Shown here: positions 61,495-64,000 of the stretch, in pieces
Position numbering within the stretch: position 1 is the first letter of the stretch
Layout: each line of letters begins with the position of its first letter
Assembly (NCBI GenBank): GCA_050084515.1
Contig: CM114272.1
Span: 47,740,001-47,804,000 of the forward strand
DNA: 64,000 nucleotides
Source of the DNA: Blasia pusilla
Lineage: Eukaryota > Marchantiophyta > Marchantiopsida > Blasiales
Direction: 5' to 3'
The notes under the pieces: generated by a model
Databases searched by the model: none
Told to the model about the DNA's origin: nothing
Seen by the model: only the letters and a program-made list of their open reading frames with translations
Program-made: the position numbers and the translations under genes

Positions 61495-61645
61495 AGGAGC
61501 AAAATGTTTGTTTCGAGAAAGTGGGGGAGAAGCATCCATGTATTTTCTCTCGAGAAGGTGGAGAAGGAGGAGCAATGTGTTTTCTCCCTAGGGACTGTGG
61601 AGAAGCAACCATGTGTTTTCCTTTGAGGAAAGATTGAAATATAAA
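61495..61645. repeat. imperfect purine-rich tandem repeat, unit about 36 bp
   Basis: Four units of the type 'ggagaagcaaccatgtgttttctctxgagaaagt' follow one another, and a fifth degenerate unit lies near 61685. The frame stays open on the plus strand (VEKxxCVFSL repeated) only because the unit is a multiple of three; no protein is supported. Confidence 0.7.
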
Positions 61646-62701
61646 TCTTAATAAAAAGTGCGATGGGGGAAATGCTCCTCCCTCAAGGAAAGAGAGGGAG
61701 CATTTTGTTTTCCTTTAAGGAGGCGAGTGAAGAATGTTGAGATAGTTACATCATGGGTCAAAGTTTAGATGTCATGTAACCCCACATCAAAAGTGTTGGT
61801 ATTAATAACCCACTTACTTATTGAAAAATATCCCTTTGAATTTCTCCCCTCTCCGCCTATAATTTGGGAGCATTGATTTAGGGTTGGCTTTGGTAGAGCT
61901 TAGGGATGTAGGATTAGAAGTTGCCACTCCAACTTACAATGAGTGGAAGAGCTAAATAGCCTACGAGTGCTTATCAAACACTTGTAATGCTATTAAGAAT
62001 ATGTTGTATATCTTTGTTGGTTCTTCATTATCACTAGAGTGTTTCCCATGCTATGCATAGGTGACATTGAATTTTTGAAAAAAAATCCTACCCATCCCCT
62101 CTTATTTTTCCCTTCTCACTCAATTTACATTTAATTCCCTTGACATGTGTCAACACCAAAAAAGTGCTTAGAGGACATGTGTCAACATGAAGAGGATGGA
62201 TTCTCTAACCCCATTCTCCGTAAATAATATATATTGTGATAGTCCTACATTTGAAATACATGTAATAAAGAGTTGATAATTATTATCTTGATTCTATACC
62301 TATTTAAGAAATGTCACCGAATCATCAATTACAATCGCCATCAGATTTAAAAAATTACAAGGTCAATAGGTTGGACAGAAACCTTGTGCTACCTAGCTCC
62401 AATAGAACCAAAGGTAATTAGGTTTTGGGAAGAAAAAATTTATTCCATCCGATCCGGTACAATCTAAGGTTTTCTATCCATAACATATTGAAACTTTGTA
62501 AGAGTGATCTTTAACCGAAATGTTAAGAATCACGATTGATACACACAATATTTCCTAAAAGAATCAATTCCTCAAATTTTTTGTCTTCTTCCTATCTGTC
62601 GTGCACATACTCCCCTAAACGTTTATGTTGTGTGTCACATTAGCTTCCGTTCAAAATATCCTTCTCTTTTTACTGATTTGTACCAAAATACATTCACCTT
62701 A

Positions 62702-62704
<3 letters not shown>

Positions 62705-62734
<30 letters not shown>
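62705..62734. repeat. (CA)15 microsatellite
   Basis: Fifteen perfect CA units in non-coding DNA. Confidence 0.95.
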
Positions 62735-62738
<4 letters not shown>

Positions 62739-64000
62739 AAATCCTAAAGCCATCTCGCTCCCTTACATAGTCTTGGGAAGAGCCAAAAGGCTCTTTCACT
62801 AAAAATAGCTATCCCATGGTAACCTGCCTGCGTGTACAAGTTACCAAGGAATCATTGACTTGCTCAAGAGGTCACATGGCTGTCAAAGACCAAAATAGGA
62901 AAATTGTTGAAAATGACATTTACAATACAACAAACTAGACATCAACTTCATCTGACACCTCAAGACAAGCTACACCCAAGAGTTCGGCCGCAGTTCGCTA
63001 ACTTGCTATGCCATCGACGCGGTAGAGCTCTACATGTCAGTAAACTAAGATGTGATAGTCCTAACACATCCACCAAACTATCCATTGGCCATGCATGTCC
63101 TTCTTTGTCGACATACTAGTGGCAGATGCATACTCTTCAAACAATTACAATCATTCCATTCGTCTAACATGAAACAAGTTTTGACTCCAATTATGAGTCA
63201 AAGCTTGCTCCATATCAGAATACCTATAGGGTCTCTGAAAGATAGATATGTCATTGGCCAATGCGGTCCAAATATTTGGAACCTTGAGTATTCCCAAGTC
63301 ATGCACACGAAAACAACCCTTGTAACTCCATAAGAATTATAAACTTGATCTCTCCTCCACTCATGTCTCTCTTGTGACATCTATAAAAGATGAGGAAGGT
63401 GTTTGCTACTCAAAAACCTTTGAAGTAATATAAACTGCAAAAATGCCTTTAAGTATACATCTTCCCTCTTTCTCAACAATCCTTATTCTCTCACCTCAAT
63501 AACTGCCTCTATGGGCACTATGACTTGTGGTAGAAATATAAACCCTTACAACATCCAACATATATCTCTCCTCTCATATCATATGCCATGAAATCTATAG
63601 ATACCTCCACATTATCCTATTTTCCTCCATCAAATATCTCATCTAAAACGGTAGATGTTGCGCTACAAAGTGGATGTGAGGTCACGTGTATCTCTCGTAT
63701 TCATCTATGCTAAGCCTCACCGGAATTCAACACCCAAATGCGGGGCATATGTCCTAAATCTGACCCAACATATGTGTCAATGATTCCTCTAACATCATAG
63801 TACCATTGACGTACTTGTAGACAAAGTAAATCAGATGGATGGACAACAAGCGCATGTTATATGGATGGATATGACAAATGGATTATAATAATATTAGAAG
63901 AATTAAATGGATGGAAAACAAGAAGAAATCAAGTAAATAAATGAAGTTGATATAAAAAACTAGATGGTAGGAATGGATATGTCATGTATTACAAAGGCAC

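Larger units (their letters stand above)
52450..64000. other. 11.5 kb of AT-rich DNA, no gene seen
   Basis: Both strands were read for plant protein motifs and splice-like chains of exons; nothing is supported. The stretch is AT-rich with many homopolymer runs, microsatellites and a few foldbacks listed separately. A GC-richer island at about 60770-61260 has no recognisable gene but could be a promoter-like or inserted fragment. Confidence 0.6.

Noticed and set aside
61369-61626. 85-codon frame with repeated VEKxxCVFSL
   Set aside because: Produced by a 36-bp purine-rich tandem repeat, which keeps any frame open.
1-64000. CRISPR arrays, operons, ribosome binding sites
   Set aside because: The window is plant nuclear DNA with spliced genes; no regularly spaced short repeats of CRISPR type were seen.

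Overview
This window is nuclear DNA of a land plant. Three multi-exon host genes with ordinary GT/AG introns can be read: an mRNA-export WD40 protein (RAE1/GLE2, + strand), a ubinuclein of the HIRA histone-chaperone complex (+ strand) and a clock-type SHAQKYF-MYB of the REVEILLE LCL group (- strand). Long GC-rich leaders in an AT-rich background full of decayed DNA transposons hint at a non-seed plant (bryophyte or lycophyte), but the sequence alone does not settle this.

Layout. 1-2.4 kb is AT-rich with microsatellites. 2.45-4.12 kb is a decayed Helitron Rep domain. 5.07-6.97 kb (-) is a decayed MULE-type transposase with a SWIM finger. 7.56-7.84 kb holds a CACTA-like hairpin and a tandem duplication. 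8.34-22.56 kb is one large Mutator-like element that I delimited by an 83-bp ungapped terminal inverted repeat (about 76% identical) and a probable 10-bp target duplication. It carries a transposase gene (+), a second gene (+) with a striking array of ten 12-residue repeats resembling dynein light chain LC8 binding sites, and a third gene (-) near the right end. All three are damaged by stops or frameshifts. Its right end lies about 300 bp upstream of the RAE1 start codon.

22.87-26.66 kb is RAE1 (11 exons, 347 aa). 29.4-31.6 kb is a GC-rich leader with ~150-180 bp imperfect tandem repeats. 31.64-40.62 kb is ubinuclein (13-14 exons, about 990 aa). 42-46 kb is AT-rich with a perfect 19-bp hairpin. 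46.5-46.8 kb is a ~44-bp-unit minisatellite. 47.33-49.92 kb (-) is the REVEILLE gene (5 coding exons, 402 aa) with a GC-rich upstream region to about 52.4 kb that holds two G-boxes. 52.45-64 kb has no gene I can support, only AT-rich sequence, microsatellites, a hairpin and a purine-rich tandem repeat.

The three host genes are not functionally linked as far as can be seen. The coherent, unusual unit is the 14.2-kb Mutator-like element with its accessory genes and a short motif (GCGGCTA) repeated more than twenty times, mostly in its introns. Exon borders were set by hand from splice signals and family similarity. Nothing was searched against a database.
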